From positions 187,412 through 251,411 of the forward strand of contig NZ_KB898037.1 of assembly GCF_000377345.1 (NCBI RefSeq): 64,000 nucleotides of DNA. Direction: 5' to 3'. Made by a program: the position numbers and the translations under genes. This document shows, in pieces, positions 37,299 through 46,698 of the stretch. Positions within the stretch are counted from its first letter, which is position 1; each line of letters starts with the position of its first letter. The DNA comes from Thioalkalivibrio sp. ALJ16. Lineage in GTDB: Bacteria > Pseudomonadota > Gammaproteobacteria > Ectothiorhodospirales > Ectothiorhodospiraceae. The notes under the pieces were generated by a model. The model saw only the letters and a list, made by a program, of their open reading frames with translations. It ran no database searches and was not told the DNA's origin.

Positions 37299-37328
37299 TT
37301 GACCCCCCGCCGTCGCGGCGGCTAGTCT
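37299..37328 (+). promoter_or_regulatory. Candidate sigma70 promoter for the coiled-coil lipoprotein
   Basis: TTGACC is followed by an 18-bp spacer, GC-rich and itself hairpin-prone, and then TAGTCT. The -35 is good (five of six) and the -10 weak (three of six). It lies 50 nt upstream of the lipoprotein ATG. Confidence 0.35.
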
Positions 37329-37378
37329 GCGCCAAACCCCCGGCAAGGAGGCCGGGGTCTCAACAAAGGATTGTGTCC

Positions 37379-38791
37379 ATGAAGCACGCTCTTTTAGCGG
37401 GTGTCCTGCCCGCCGCCACCCTGCTGTTTGCCGCAGGCTGCAGTTCCTCCTACCCCGACCAGGCCGAATTCGACTTCGGCGAGCTGTCCATGGCCGATCA
37501 GGCCGCGGCGCGCGGGCTTCTCGACGAGGTCGAGGCTGGCTGGTCGCTGACCGTATCCGTCGCGGCTGCCGTGGCGGACCTGGAGCCGGCGGCGGCCCAT
37601 CTCGAGGCGCTCTCCGAACAGCTGGCCGCAGAGTCGGTCTCCGATCTGACCCTGATGGTGGAAGGCGAGGCGGCCGACCAGCTGCGGGCGGCCTATGCCG
37701 CCTTCACCGACAAGCGCCGCGAAGTCCACGAGAACTTCGAGCGCGAGCAGGCCGAGGCGCGCGCGGAACTGGAACAGGCGCGCGAGGAGCTGGCGGCCGA
37801 ACGCAGCGAGCTGGAGGAGAACCTCGCGGCCATCGACGCCTTTGTCGAGGATGAGCGCGAGGCGGTGGAAGCGGTCGAGGCCGAGATCGAGGCCCTGGAA
37901 GCGAAGCAGGCCGAGATTGCCGACTCCGTCCTCGCCGCACTGAACGAGGCCATCATGGAGCACGAGCTGCCGGTGCGCCCGGTGGCGCGGTTCGACGGCT
38001 ATTCGTGGCGCTCCTGGGAGGTGGACGCCAGTCGCTCCTGCCCCAGTGCCGACAGCCCTTTGCAGATCGATGCGCGTGCTACCCACGGGGTATGCGTGAT
38101 GGTGTCCAGCCGCCCGTATCGCGGCGGCGAAGCCGTGAACGCGCAACTGGACCCGATCCTGGCCTCCGGTCTGCTCGACTACTACGAACTGGATGAAACG
38201 ATTGGCGTGACGGGCGGGTTCCGGCGGCGCGCCCCCGAAGGCACCCTGCGGGCCGATCTGGCCGATGCCCGCGAGGTTCTGGACGATCGTCTGATCGTGG
38301 CGGAAAACCGCTTTGGTACCCGGCGCGACCTCGGCCGCGAGGAGACCCTCCTGAACCGCCGCGCCACGTCGCTGGACCGTCAGCAGCAGCAACTGGAAAA
38401 CCAGAGCGTGCGCAGCTTCGAGTATTCGGACGAGCGCTCGGCGCTGCGGTCCGCCGAACAGGCCTACGGTCAGGCGTTGCTGGCGCAGACGGTGGCGGCG
38501 CATGTGCAGCCGGTGGGCGACATGACCGCCGACCACGTATTCCCGCTCGGGTCGCGCGATAGTACCGCCATCCTCGTGATCCAGACCCGCGAGCGCGGCC
38601 TGCGCAGAGGCATGGATACGGTCCTCACGCTGTTCCGGCTGGAGCTCGACGATGCCTATGCCGACTATGACCGCGTGCCGATACACGCCGAGCGCGACAA
38701 CATGGCCTTTGCCCGCTTCCGCGGCGAGGCGACTCGGGACGAGGCAAACCGGCGCGTCTATCTGGCCCTGGCGCGGGAGCTGACCCGTTAG
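37379..38791 (+). CDS. Coiled-coil lipoprotein of unknown function
   Basis: I do not recognise a family. The 470-residue protein begins with a lipoprotein signal (LLFAAGC lipobox, Cys at about residue 21), with Ser after the Cys, so outer-membrane sorting is likely. Residues about 105-195 are almost continuous Glu/Ala/Arg helix (for example REQAEARAELEQAREELAAE) and should form a long coiled coil. The C-terminal 270 residues are mixed alpha/beta and contain DRQQQQLENQSVRSFEYSDE. The ATG at 37379 has an AAGGA ribosome site. Confidence 0.8.
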   Translation: MKHALLAGVLPAATLLFAAGCSSSYPDQAEFDFGELSMADQAAARGLLDEVEAGWSLTVSVAAAVADLEPAAAHLEALSEQLAAESVSDLTLMVEGEAADQLRAAYAAFTDKRREVHENFEREQAEARAELEQAREELAAERSELEENLAAIDAFVEDEREAVEAVEAEIEALEAKQAEIADSVLAALNEAIMEHELPVRPVARFDGYSWRSWEVDASRSCPSADSPLQIDARATHGVCVMVSSRPYRGGEAVNAQLDPILASGLLDYYELDETIGVTGGFRRRAPEGTLRADLADAREVLDDRLIVAENRFGTRRDLGREETLLNRRATSLDRQQQQLENQSVRSFEYSDERSALRSAEQAYGQALLAQTVAAHVQPVGDMTADHVFPLGSRDSTAILVIQTRERGLRRGMDTVLTLFRLELDDAYADYDRVPIHAERDNMAFARFRGEATRDEANRRVYLALARELTR

Positions 38792-38848
38792 GGAAGCGCC
38801 CGGGTTTGGACATGACATGTTTCCAGTAATGACTCAAGGAGGAGTGCA

Positions 38849-39145
38849 ATGACGATCAAGAAAGGACTGGCTGCGGCGGGCGTCGCGTTTGTACTGGCGG
38901 GGTGTTCCGGTGGTGGCCCGTCGACCGCCGACATCGAGGCGGTGATGGCCCAGATGGTCGCGGCCAGTGGCCTCGGCGCCCAGGGCGTCTCGGTCGATAT
39001 CCACAGCAGCGACTGCAGCGAGGTGGACGGGGGCGTCTTTGACTGTCAGGTGGATGCCACGGTATCCGCCGGCGGGTACTCGGAGGATCTCACCGATCGC
39101 CTTCGGCTGGTCGAGGGTTCCAGTGGCTGGGAGCCCGCTTTCTAG
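38849..39145 (+). CDS. Small lipoprotein
   Basis: This 98-residue protein has a lipobox, FVLAGC (Cys at about residue 19), a Gly/Ser spacer, a helix (STADIEAVMAQMVAASGLG) and a small beta region with two cysteines (SSDCSEV and VFDCQVDATVSAGGY) that could form a disulfide. The family is not recognised. A strong ribosome site (AAGGAGGAG) precedes the ATG. It is followed by the terminator at 39176. Confidence 0.75.
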   Translation: MTIKKGLAAAGVAFVLAGCSGGGPSTADIEAVMAQMVAASGLGAQGVSVDIHSSDCSEVDGGVFDCQVDATVSAGGYSEDLTDRLRLVEGSSGWEPAF

Positions 39146-39175
39146 CGGCGCCCGTCAGAAGGTTCGACCCAAAAG

Positions 39176-39211
39176 AAAACCCCGCCGGGGCGTAGTCCGG
39201 CGGGGTTTTTT
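39176..39211 (+). terminator. Intrinsic terminator after the small lipoprotein
   Basis: A 13-bp perfect stem (AAAACCCCGCCGG / CCGGCGGGGTTTT) with an 8-nt loop is followed by further T residues. Because the stem carries A on one side and T on the other, it can work in both directions and may also stop transcription from the convergent porin gene. Confidence 0.92.
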
Positions 39212-39215
39212 GTGC

Positions 39216-39245
39216 ACACCCCGGCAGTCCTGGCTGCCGGGGTGT
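39216..39245 (-). terminator. GC-rich hairpin after the porin gene
   Basis: A 12-bp perfect stem (ACACCCCGGCAG / CTGCCGGGGTGT) with a 6-nt loop lies 13 nt past the porin stop codon. It has no T tract of its own in the minus direction, so it probably acts together with the neighbouring bidirectional terminator or protects the porin mRNA 3' end. Confidence 0.55.
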
Positions 39246-39258
39246 TCGCGCTACGGCG

Positions 39259-40278
39259 TCAGAAGTCGTAGCGCATGCCGATCGAGAAGGCGGATGCGTT
39301 CTCGCCAGCGGTGCCACCCGGGCCGGAGGTGCGGGCGGCACTCCACGGGGTCAGGGCCGAGTTGTCATCGTTGCTGACGGTGGCGATGTTGCCGTAGAAG
39401 CGCAGGTCACTGTCGAGGCGGTATTCCAGGCCCAGGGCGTACATCGTTGCGTCGGCATCGGCCAGGTCGGAGTCGAGGTGGAAGACGTGACCGTTCAGGT
39501 ACATGCTCGGGGTCAGACGGAACTGGCCGCCGAGGCCGTAGATGTCCGCATCGTCGCCATTCGTGGTTTCCGAGTTCTGGTAGAAGGCCCCCATGCGCAA
39601 GGCCGGGGTGATGCGATAGCCGACGGCCAGGCGCCAGGCATCCGGGTTCACGTCGCCGTCCTCCTGCTTCTCGTAGGCCAGTGCGCCCGTCAGGTCGCCC
39701 ATGCTCAGGTTCAGCGAGGTGGAGTAGGCCTTGTTGTCGGCACCGTCCCCGGTCGTCGCACCACTGGTTTCATTGGAATACTGGATGTTCCAGGTCAGGC
39801 CGCCGAAGCTCGGGGTCTGGTAGTGGATGCTGTTGCGGAAGCGCTCGTCGAAACGGCCGGTCTGATCGGCGGAACGCGTCAGATTGCGCATGTCGCCGAC
39901 CTGGTCGCCGAAGAAGTTGGCCGGGCCGCGGGCGCGCTTGAACGGGGTGTCGAATTTGCCGATGCGGAGCATGCCCCAGTCGGAGCCCTTCAGGCCGGCG
40001 AAGGTGTCGCGGGTAGCGAACTCCGTGCCTTCGGTATCGAAATCGATCTGCTGCTCGATCTGGAACACCGCGATCAGCTGCTCGCGGAACTCGCGCTCGC
40101 CGCGAAAGCCGAGGCGGCTGGAATTGCTCGACACATTGAATTCGTTGTAGTCGGCGCCGTCGTCGAGGACATCGGCGGACAGGTGGGCGCGGCCGTACAG
40201 GGTCCAGTCGGCGGTGGCCAGGGCCGGGACAACCAGTCCGGCGGCGATCAGGCTGGTGAGCAGGTGCTTGCGGTTCAT
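39259..40278 (-). CDS. Gram-negative trimeric porin (outer-membrane general porin type)
   Basis: This 339-residue outer-membrane beta-barrel has a signal peptide ending ALATA and a first strand WTLYGRAHLSADV. Alternating amphipathic strands follow throughout. The L3-type constriction segment has GDQVGDMRNLTR, and the final strand SIGMRYDF ends in Phe, the signal for the BAM complex. It fits the neisserial/betaproteobacterial porin class (Porin_4). Many loops are Asp-rich. Specificity cannot be read from sequence. Confidence 0.92.
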   Translation of the reverse strand: MNRKHLLTSLIAAGLVVPALATADWTLYGRAHLSADVLDDGADYNEFNVSSNSSRLGFRGEREFREQLIAVFQIEQQIDFDTEGTEFATRDTFAGLKGSDWGMLRIGKFDTPFKRARGPANFFGDQVGDMRNLTRSADQTGRFDERFRNSIHYQTPSFGGLTWNIQYSNETSGATTGDGADNKAYSTSLNLSMGDLTGALAYEKQEDGDVNPDAWRLAVGYRITPALRMGAFYQNSETTNGDDADIYGLGGQFRLTPSMYLNGHVFHLDSDLADADATMYALGLEYRLDSDLRFYGNIATVSNDDNSALTPWSAARTSGPGGTAGENASAFSIGMRYDF

Positions 40279-40418
40279 GGGTTTCTCCCCTAATTGAAGT
40301 GCGGTGACGCAGTGCGAATTGCGCGAGAGACGGTGACCTCTCGACGGGGCGCAAGCTTGGGGAGCGGGCGTGACGCCGCGGTTAAGGCACGATGAAGATC
40401 GCGTTAAAAGGCCACACT

Positions 40419-40434
40419 GTTGCGCGTGCGCAAC
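40419..40434. promoter_or_regulatory. Palindrome GTTGCGC-GT-GCGCAAC upstream of the exported helical protein
   Basis: A perfect 7+7 bp inverted repeat with a 2-bp centre lies in the porin / helical-protein intergenic region, 94 bp before the ATG of the latter. It has the size and symmetry of a dimeric repressor site. The regulator is unknown. Confidence 0.4.
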
Positions 40435-40528
40435 GGCTATTTGCGGAACCCGTCGGGCGCGTCCGGGGTCACCTTCTTTGTGGGGGCGAGCCCCGGAAAC
40501 CTTTTCTATGCACCCTCAGGGGGGAACG

Positions 40529-41944
40529 ATGAGCCGATTTGCAAAGACGCTGACCGCGCTGGCGGTCCTGGGCCTGACCGGTATGGGGCAGGCGCAAGCC
40601 GTGCCGGCCGGGGTGGCACAGGGGCTGGATGCCGATGGTGAGGTGCTGGTGTACGCCGATGGCATGGCCGCGCGTGATGCCTTCATGGCGCTGGGCGCGC
40701 TGACCGTGAAGGGGCGCCTGATGCGCGCCAGCGAGCTGGGCCACGAAGGCTACCGCCCGGAGCTGAGCGAGGAGCCGATGCAGAAGGTCGGAGAGACCTG
40801 GCTGGGCCTGCTCGACGTGGTCCACGGGCAACTGGTGGAGGACGGCCGCATGCAGGCCTACGTGCACCGCTCGGCGGAAGCCGAACCCTCGGCCTATGCC
40901 GATGCGGCGTACATGTATCACATGCATCACAGTGGTGGCCGCTTCGAGCACTTGGGTCTGTACGACGACCTGACCCACCGGCCGACCGCGGTGATGGCTA
41001 TGCTCGCCAGGCACCTTGTCAACGAGCGTTACAGTGATGGCGCGGTGCATGCCGCCAACGGCTCCGACGCGGACGGCTTTGCCTATGGCCTGGATGCTCT
41101 GCATGGCCCGGCCTATGCCTGGGTGCGGCAGGACAAGCCGGGCGGTGAAGACGATATGGGGCAGCTGGATCGACCGGTACTGGAGGCCTGGCTCGGGCAC
41201 TCGCGCGAGGACCTGGTGGAGGTCGCGCGCGACCTCGCGCAGTCGGCCGATGCGGCCTGGGACGATGACGCCGGCATCTACGTGTTCGACCAGGGCACCG
41301 AGTGGTCGCTGGACCAGATCGGCGCAATGCTGCGCGGGCACAAGGCCCTGTACGAGATGCTCTATCTCTACGGCGACTCGGACGACCAGGCCCGGGCCGA
41401 GACCCTGGCCGATCGGGCGGCCGCCATTGCCGCGGCGGTGGTCGACGGGCATGGCCCCCTGCGCGACTGGGGCCTGCCCGCACGCCTCGAGTTCCGCGAC
41501 GGACAGGCCCATGCCGCCGCCGACTACGTCGACGTGGCCGCGCAGTGGCGCTTCGTGCACCAGCTGACCGGCGGCTTCTCGCCGCTGCGCGAGCGCGAGG
41601 GTACGTCCCGACTGCTCACCGAGCGTGCCCCGGAACTGGAAGGCCGGATCGGCACCGCCATCGACCGGCTGCTGCAGGGGGCGCTCGATTATCAGCTGGC
41701 CAGCGGCACCGTGCCGGCCCGGCTGGACTACGCCGATGGCCGCGTGAGCGACCCGCGCGTGACCACCCGTGCGGTCTCCGCCTTCATGATGGCGGTGGCG
41801 AATGGCTACCGCGCCGGTTCCGCCTTTGACCGCCCCGGGGCCTGGGAGGATGACGACGACCTGGCCGCGCGCAGCCGGGCCCTGTACGACGCCTTCCTCG
41901 ACCACGGGGAACTGCTGACCGGCTCGCTGATCCTGCGCGACTGA
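40529..41944 (+). CDS. Exported alpha-helical protein of unknown function, coupled to a TonB receptor
   Basis: This 471-residue secreted protein has a signal peptide, MSRFAKTLTALAVLGLTGMG with cleavage after AQA. The body is rich in helices, aromatic residues and His (AYMYHMHHSGG, AWVRQDKPGG, DYVDVAAQWRFVHQLTGGF, SDPRVTTRAVSAFMMAVANG), which suggests an alpha/alpha-toroid like those of glycan-processing enzymes. I cannot name a family. The start at 40529 follows AGGGGGG. The TonB receptor begins two bases after its stop, so it probably handles the substrate that the receptor imports. Confidence 0.78.
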   Translation: MSRFAKTLTALAVLGLTGMGQAQAVPAGVAQGLDADGEVLVYADGMAARDAFMALGALTVKGRLMRASELGHEGYRPELSEEPMQKVGETWLGLLDVVHGQLVEDGRMQAYVHRSAEAEPSAYADAAYMYHMHHSGGRFEHLGLYDDLTHRPTAVMAMLARHLVNERYSDGAVHAANGSDADGFAYGLDALHGPAYAWVRQDKPGGEDDMGQLDRPVLEAWLGHSREDLVEVARDLAQSADAAWDDDAGIYVFDQGTEWSLDQIGAMLRGHKALYEMLYLYGDSDDQARAETLADRAAAIAAAVVDGHGPLRDWGLPARLEFRDGQAHAAADYVDVAAQWRFVHQLTGGFSPLREREGTSRLLTERAPELEGRIGTAIDRLLQGALDYQLASGTVPARLDYADGRVSDPRVTTRAVSAFMMAVANGYRAGSAFDRPGAWEDDDDLAARSRALYDAFLDHGELLTGSLILRD

Positions 41945-41946
41945 TC

Positions 41947-44073
41947 GTGATCCACCGGCGGTGGGCGACCGGGCTGCGGATGTGGGCGTGGCCGCTGGCG
42001 GTGGGGCATCGCGCCCCTGCCTTTGCCGTGCCACTGCTGTGGCTGACGGCAGCCCCGGCCCTGGGCGCGGACGATGTGCCCGTGCTGGACCCGGTGGAGA
42101 TCACGGTGACCGCACCCAGGCTGGCCACGCCGCTGGCGGACCTGCCGGCGGCGGTATCGCGCGTGGACGAACGCCAGGCCACCGAGGGGCGCCAGGGCCT
42201 GCAGCTGGACGAGTCGCTGAACCGCGTGCCCGGACTGTTCGCCCAGAACCGCTACAACTTCGCGCAGGACGCGCGCATCTCCATCCGCGGCTTCGGGTCG
42301 CGGGCGCCGTTCGGGGTGCGCGGGCTGCGCATCCTGCAGGACGGCATCCCCGAGACCACCCCCGACGGCCAGTCACAGGTGGACGCCATCGACCTGCTGA
42401 ACCTGCGCGACATCGAGGTGCTGCGCGGGCCCAGCGCCGCGCTGTACGGCAATGCCTCCGGTGGCGTGATCTCGGCGCGCACCCGCGACGGGCGCGACCC
42501 GAGTGGCTTTGGCGGCGGGGTGCTGCTGGGCAGCTATGGCTATCGGCGCGCCGAGGCCATCGCCGAGCAGGATCACGGGATCCATCGTTACTCCCTGACC
42601 GCCCACGACTTCGCGATCGACGGCTATCGCGACCAGTCCACCGCCGAGAAGCGCTATCTGCGCCTGCACACCGCCTCGGAGCTGGAGGCCGGGACGCTGA
42701 ACTTCCACCTGCGCTACCTCGATGCCCCGCGCACCGACGACCCCGGCGGGCTCACGCGCGAGGAGATGCGCCAGAACCGGCGCGCCGCCGCGCCCCTGGC
42801 CACGGCGCTGGACAGCACCCAGGAGGCCGACCAGCTGACCACGGGGCTGCAGTGGGAGCAGCCGCTCGGGCCCGGCGAACTGCGCCTCGGCGGGTTCTGG
42901 ACCCAGCGCGACTACGCACAGCAACTGCCATTCCCCGGCGACTCGCGGGTGGCCTACGAGCGGGACTTCTACGGCCTCAACGCCCTGTACGAACAGGACA
43001 TCGGGCCGACCCGGGTGCTGACCGGGATCGACCTGGAAGAGCAGCGTGACGATCGCACCCGGCGCTGCGCCGATATCCAGGGTCAGGCGAACTGTCCGGG
43101 CGGCACCCCTTCGATCGACGACCTTGCGCTGGACCAGCGCGAGCGGGCGCGATCGCGTGGGGTGTTTGTGCAAACCGACACCGCGCTGGGGTCGGACTGG
43201 AACATGGTGCTCGGCGCGCGCCACGACCGTATCCGCATGTCCATCGATGACCATTTCTCCGAGCAGGTGGGCGAACCGGACCGCTCGGATGCGCGGACCT
43301 TCCGCGAGACCAGCGCGATGGCGGGGCTGATCTGGCACTTCCAGCCGGACTATCGCGCCTACGTCAACGTGGCCACCAACTTCGAGACGCCGACCTTCAC
43401 CGAATTCGCAAACCCCGCTGGCGGGGGTGGATTCAACACCGATCTCGACCCCCAGCGGGCGCGCAGCATCGAGCTCGGGATCCGCCGCGAGACCGGTCGC
43501 CTGGCTTGGGATGCCTCGGTATACGCGACCCGCGTGCGTGACGAGATCGCCCCGTTCGAGGCGCCCAACGTGGACGGGCGCACCTTCTACACCAACGCCG
43601 GGCGCACCGCGCGCAACGGCTTCGAGCTGGCGGTCGACTGGTCCGCAACCGAGCAGTGGACGCTGTCCAGCGCGCTCAGCCTGAACGATTTCCGCTATCG
43701 GGATTTCGTGGACCAGCAGGGCGAGCGGCAGGACGGTAATCGGCTGCCCGGGCTGCCGCGCGAGCAGTTGTTCGTGGAGGCCGACTGGCGCCAGGGGCCT
43801 TACTTTTTCACCGTCGATGCGCTGTACACCGGCGGGCGCTATGTGAACGACGCCAACGACGAACGGGTGGGCGGACAGACCACGCTGAACCTGCGCGCGG
43901 GCCGCCACTGGCAGGACGGCAACGCCCATATCGAGGCCTTCGTGGCCGCGAACAACCTGCTGGACGCGGACCACGTCGACAACATCCGCATCAACGACGG
44001 CAACCGCCGCTACTACGAGCCGGCCCCCGGCCTGACCCTGATGGCCGGCATGCGCATGACCTTCGGGCGCTAG
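41947..44073 (+). CDS. TonB-dependent outer-membrane receptor
   Basis: This receptor of about 700 residues has an N-terminal export signal ending APALGA and a TonB-box-like segment DPVEITVTAP. The plug domain carries ISIRGFGSRAPFGVRGLRI, ILQDGIPETTPDGQSQ and IEVLRGPSAALYGNASGG. A 22-strand-type barrel follows, ending GMRMTFGR. The plug resembles the YncD/PqqU branch more than classic siderophore receptors; this is inference from memory. The frame opens with GTG at 41947, 2 nt after the previous gene; ATG at 41980 is a plausible alternative start. Confidence 0.9.
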   Translation: MIHRRWATGLRMWAWPLAVGHRAPAFAVPLLWLTAAPALGADDVPVLDPVEITVTAPRLATPLADLPAAVSRVDERQATEGRQGLQLDESLNRVPGLFAQNRYNFAQDARISIRGFGSRAPFGVRGLRILQDGIPETTPDGQSQVDAIDLLNLRDIEVLRGPSAALYGNASGGVISARTRDGRDPSGFGGGVLLGSYGYRRAEAIAEQDHGIHRYSLTAHDFAIDGYRDQSTAEKRYLRLHTASELEAGTLNFHLRYLDAPRTDDPGGLTREEMRQNRRAAAPLATALDSTQEADQLTTGLQWEQPLGPGELRLGGFWTQRDYAQQLPFPGDSRVAYERDFYGLNALYEQDIGPTRVLTGIDLEEQRDDRTRRCADIQGQANCPGGTPSIDDLALDQRERARSRGVFVQTDTALGSDWNMVLGARHDRIRMSIDDHFSEQVGEPDRSDARTFRETSAMAGLIWHFQPDYRAYVNVATNFETPTFTEFANPAGGGGFNTDLDPQRARSIELGIRRETGRLAWDASVYATRVRDEIAPFEAPNVDGRTFYTNAGRTARNGFELAVDWSATEQWTLSSALSLNDFRYRDFVDQQGERQDGNRLPGLPREQLFVEADWRQGPYFFTVDALYTGGRYVNDANDERVGGQTTLNLRAGRHWQDGNAHIEAFVAANNLLDADHVDNIRINDGNRRYYEPAPGLTLMAGMRMTFGR

Positions 44074-44143
44074 CGCCTGCTACCCAGCCGGGTCTCGCGT
44101 CTTCACTGGCAGATCTCCGCGAAGCGCATCAAGACAGGCCCGG

Positions 44144-44872
44144 CTAGTCGCGGCGCCCGGGCCCCTCGGGCGGTTCTTTCGGCTCGATCTCGTCGAGCCG
44201 CCCCTGTTCGATCTTGCGCAGGGTCTCGGCGTCGGTGGGGTCGTCGTCCTCCCAGGCGTGCCGGCGGTAGACCGGGAACGGGTCGCGGCGATAGAGGAAC
44301 CAGCCACAGACCGCACCCACGACCGCGCCGAACAGGTGGGCCTCGAACGAGACCCGGGGGCCGCTGGGGAACACGCCCCAGAGCATGCTGCCGTAGAGGA
44401 ACAGGATGATGATGGCCACCGCGATGGACAGCGCATCGCGGCGGCGGATCCCGATGACCACGGCAAAGAACATCAGCCCGTGGGTCAGGCCCGAGGCGCC
44501 GATGTGCGAACCCTCGCGCGCGAACAGCCAGACCCCCAGCCCGCCCATCAGCCAGATCAGCGGGAGGGCGGTGCGGGTGGCGCGTGGAAAGCCGTACAGC
44601 GTGAGCATGCCGAGCACCCACAGGGTCGGCACATTGGCGAGCAGGTGGCCCCAGGAACCGTGAATCAGCGGCGAGGTGATGATGCCCAGCGCCCCGACCG
44701 CGTCGCGCGGGATGATGCCCAGCCGCGACCAGTCCCCGCCGAACAGTTCGTGCAGGGCGTGGATCGCGATCAGGGCGGCGGCCCCCAGCATGGGCCAGAG
44801 CAGCGCTCGCCGTATCCGCTCCTGCTCGGCCCGGGGGTCGGCCGGGGGTGCCGGCCGGCGAAGATTCATCAT
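44144..44872 (-). CDS. Rhomboid-family intramembrane serine protease
   Basis: This 242-residue membrane protein has six predicted helices. The catalytic Ser is in IGASGLTHG (GxSG motif) and the catalytic His in FEAHLFGAVVG. The upstream helix carries HGSWGHLLANVPTLWVLG, which matches the rhomboid HxxxN pattern. The C-terminal 50 residues are cytoplasmic and acidic (HAWEDDDPTDAETL). Substrate unknown. It is convergent with the TonB receptor. Confidence 0.92.
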   Translation of the reverse strand: MMNLRRPAPPADPRAEQERIRRALLWPMLGAAALIAIHALHELFGGDWSRLGIIPRDAVGALGIITSPLIHGSWGHLLANVPTLWVLGMLTLYGFPRATRTALPLIWLMGGLGVWLFAREGSHIGASGLTHGLMFFAVVIGIRRRDALSIAVAIIILFLYGSMLWGVFPSGPRVSFEAHLFGAVVGAVCGWFLYRRDPFPVYRRHAWEDDDPTDAETLRKIEQGRLDEIEPKEPPEGPGRRD

Positions 44873-44926
44873 GCGCCTAGCCTGCCATGCCCCGGCGCGA
44901 GCTCCAATTTCTCCGGAAGTCGGGCG

Positions 44927-46432
44927 TTAGTGCCCGCCCGGCCCCAGGTCGGCGCCCTTGTCGTGCTGCGCGAGCTTGTCATGGAGTTCGCCGCTCTCGC
45001 CGCGCGGGGCCTTCACCTCGACTTCCATGCCGTTGCGACGAAACTTGCCGACGACCTTGTCGATGGCGGCCACCGCCGAGCTGTCCCACAAAGAGGCGCG
45101 GGTCAGGTCGATCTCGATGTGGTGGATGCCCTCGCGGTAGTCGAAGCTGTCGATGAACTTGTCCACGGCTACGAAGAACAGCTGGCCGCGCACGGTGTAG
45201 ATGCGCGTCCGGCCGTCCTCGGACAAGGCACTGGTGACCTCGACCGCCTTGACCATCTTGCGCGCGAAGAAGATCGCGGAGAGCAGCACGCCGGCGAACA
45301 CGCCCAGCGACAGGTCGTGGGTGATCACGGTGGTGCCGACGGTCACGATCAGCACGGTGGCGTCGGTGCGCGGCAGCTTGTGCAGCGTGGTCAGCGAGCC
45401 CCAGTCGAAGGTGGCGATGGAGACCATGATCATCACCGCCACCAGCGCGGCCATCGGGATCATCGAGACCAGGTCGCCCAGGAACACGATGAAGATCAGC
45501 AGGAAGATCCCCGCCGACAGCGTGGACAACCGCCCCAACCCCCCGGACTTGATGTTGATCACCGACTGGCCAATCATCGCGCAGCCCGCCATGCCGCCGA
45601 AGCAGCCGGTGACGACGTTGGCGATGCCCTGGCCCTGGGCCTCGCGGTTCTTGCCCGACGGGGTGTCGGTCAGGTCGTCGAGGATGGAGGCGGTCAGCAG
45701 CGACTCCAGCAGGCCGACGATCGCCAACGCGAATGCGGTCGGGAAGATGATCTGCAGGGTCTCCCAGTTCAGCGGGATGTCCGGGAACAGGAACACCGGC
45801 AGGCCGTCCGGCAGCTCGCCCATGTCGCCGACCTCCAGGGTCGGCAGGCCCATGAAGTAGACCAGGACGCTGAGCGCAACGATCGCGACCAGCGGCGGCG
45901 GCAGCAGCTTCGGGTAGCCCGGGATCATCGGCAGGCCGTAGAGGATGAGCAGGCCGGCGGTGACCAGCGCCCACATGGTGGTGTCGCCGTCCACCAGGTA
46001 GGGCACCTGCGACAGGAAGATCAGGATCGCCAGCGCATTCACGAAGCCGACCAGCACCGTGCGCGGGATGAACATCATGTAGCGCGCGAGCTTGGCCCAG
46101 GCGAACAGGATCTGGATGATCCCGGTCAGGATGGTCGCGGCCAGCAGGTACTGCAGCCCGTGTTCCGCCACCAGCGTCACCATCAGCAGCGCCATGGCCC
46201 CGGTCGCGGCCGAGATCATGCCGGGGCGTCCGCCGGCGAAGGCGATCACCACCGCCATGGTGAACGAGGCGTACAGGCCCACGCTGGGGTCCACCCCGGC
46301 AATGATGGAGAACGCGATCGCCTCGGGGATCAGCGCCAGCGCGACCACGATCCCGGCGATCAGGTCAGCGCGGACGTTGAAGAACCAGACTTTGCGCTGG
46401 CGGGCCAGGAAGTCTTGTAGGGTTTGCTGCAC
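44927..46432 (-). CDS. SulP-family anion transporter with C-terminal STAS domain
   Basis: This 501-residue membrane protein starts at a GTG ([16 protein letters not shown]) preceded by GGGGA. An ATG frame extending another 61 residues has a non-homologous leader and is rejected. The transport domain shows [32 protein letters not shown] and [20 protein letters not shown] short STAS domain is at the C-terminus ([20 protein letters not shown]). SulP members move sulfate or bicarbonate; the BicA-like sodium-bicarbonate role is attractive in a chemolithoautotroph but unproven. It is divergent from uspA. Confidence 0.92.
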   Translation of the reverse strand: MQQTLQDFLARQRKVWFFNVRADLIAGIVVALALIPEAIAFSIIAGVDPSVGLYASFTMAVVIAFAGGRPGMISAATGAMALLMVTLVAEHGLQYLLAATILTGIIQILFAWAKLARYMMFIPRTVLVGFVNALAILIFLSQVPYLVDGDTTMWALVTAGLLILYGLPMIPGYPKLLPPPLVAIVALSVLVYFMGLPTLEVGDMGELPDGLPVFLFPDIPLNWETLQIIFPTAFALAIVGLLESLLTASILDDLTDTPSGKNREAQGQGIANVVTGCFGGMAGCAMIGQSVINIKSGGLGRLSTLSAGIFLLIFIVFLGDLVSMIPMAALVAVMIMVSIATFDWGSLTTLHKLPRTDATVLIVTVGTTVITHDLSLGVFAGVLLSAIFFARKMVKAVEVTSALSEDGRTRIYTVRGQLFFVAVDKFIDSFDYREGIHHIEIDLTRASLWDSSAVAAIDKVVGKFRRNGMEVEVKAPRGESGELHDKLAQHDKGADLGPGGH

Positions 46433-46698
46433 GTGGGAATCCCCAATACGGATGCGCGCCGCTGTATCGACCGGGGGCCGAACTGACGGTTGAGCGAACA
46501 GGTGCCGGGGGGAACTCGCCCGTGTGACACCCCTGGCGGGCGCGGTTGCAAGCGGTCTGGTGCCAGTACAGACTGAAACCGCCGAAAGGGGGCGAAGTCT
46601 AGCACCTCGCACCACGACGCTGAACCGCGCGCCCCCTGTGGGGTCTCGCCGAGGCCCTTCCCACGACCAGCCCGACCACGACCAGTCCGAGGATCCCC

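Noticed and set aside
46433-46615. N-terminal extension of the SulP transporter to an ATG at 46615
   Set aside because: The added 61 residues are Arg/Pro-rich with no similarity to SulP proteins, whereas the GTG at 46432 gives the standard start with a ribosome site.
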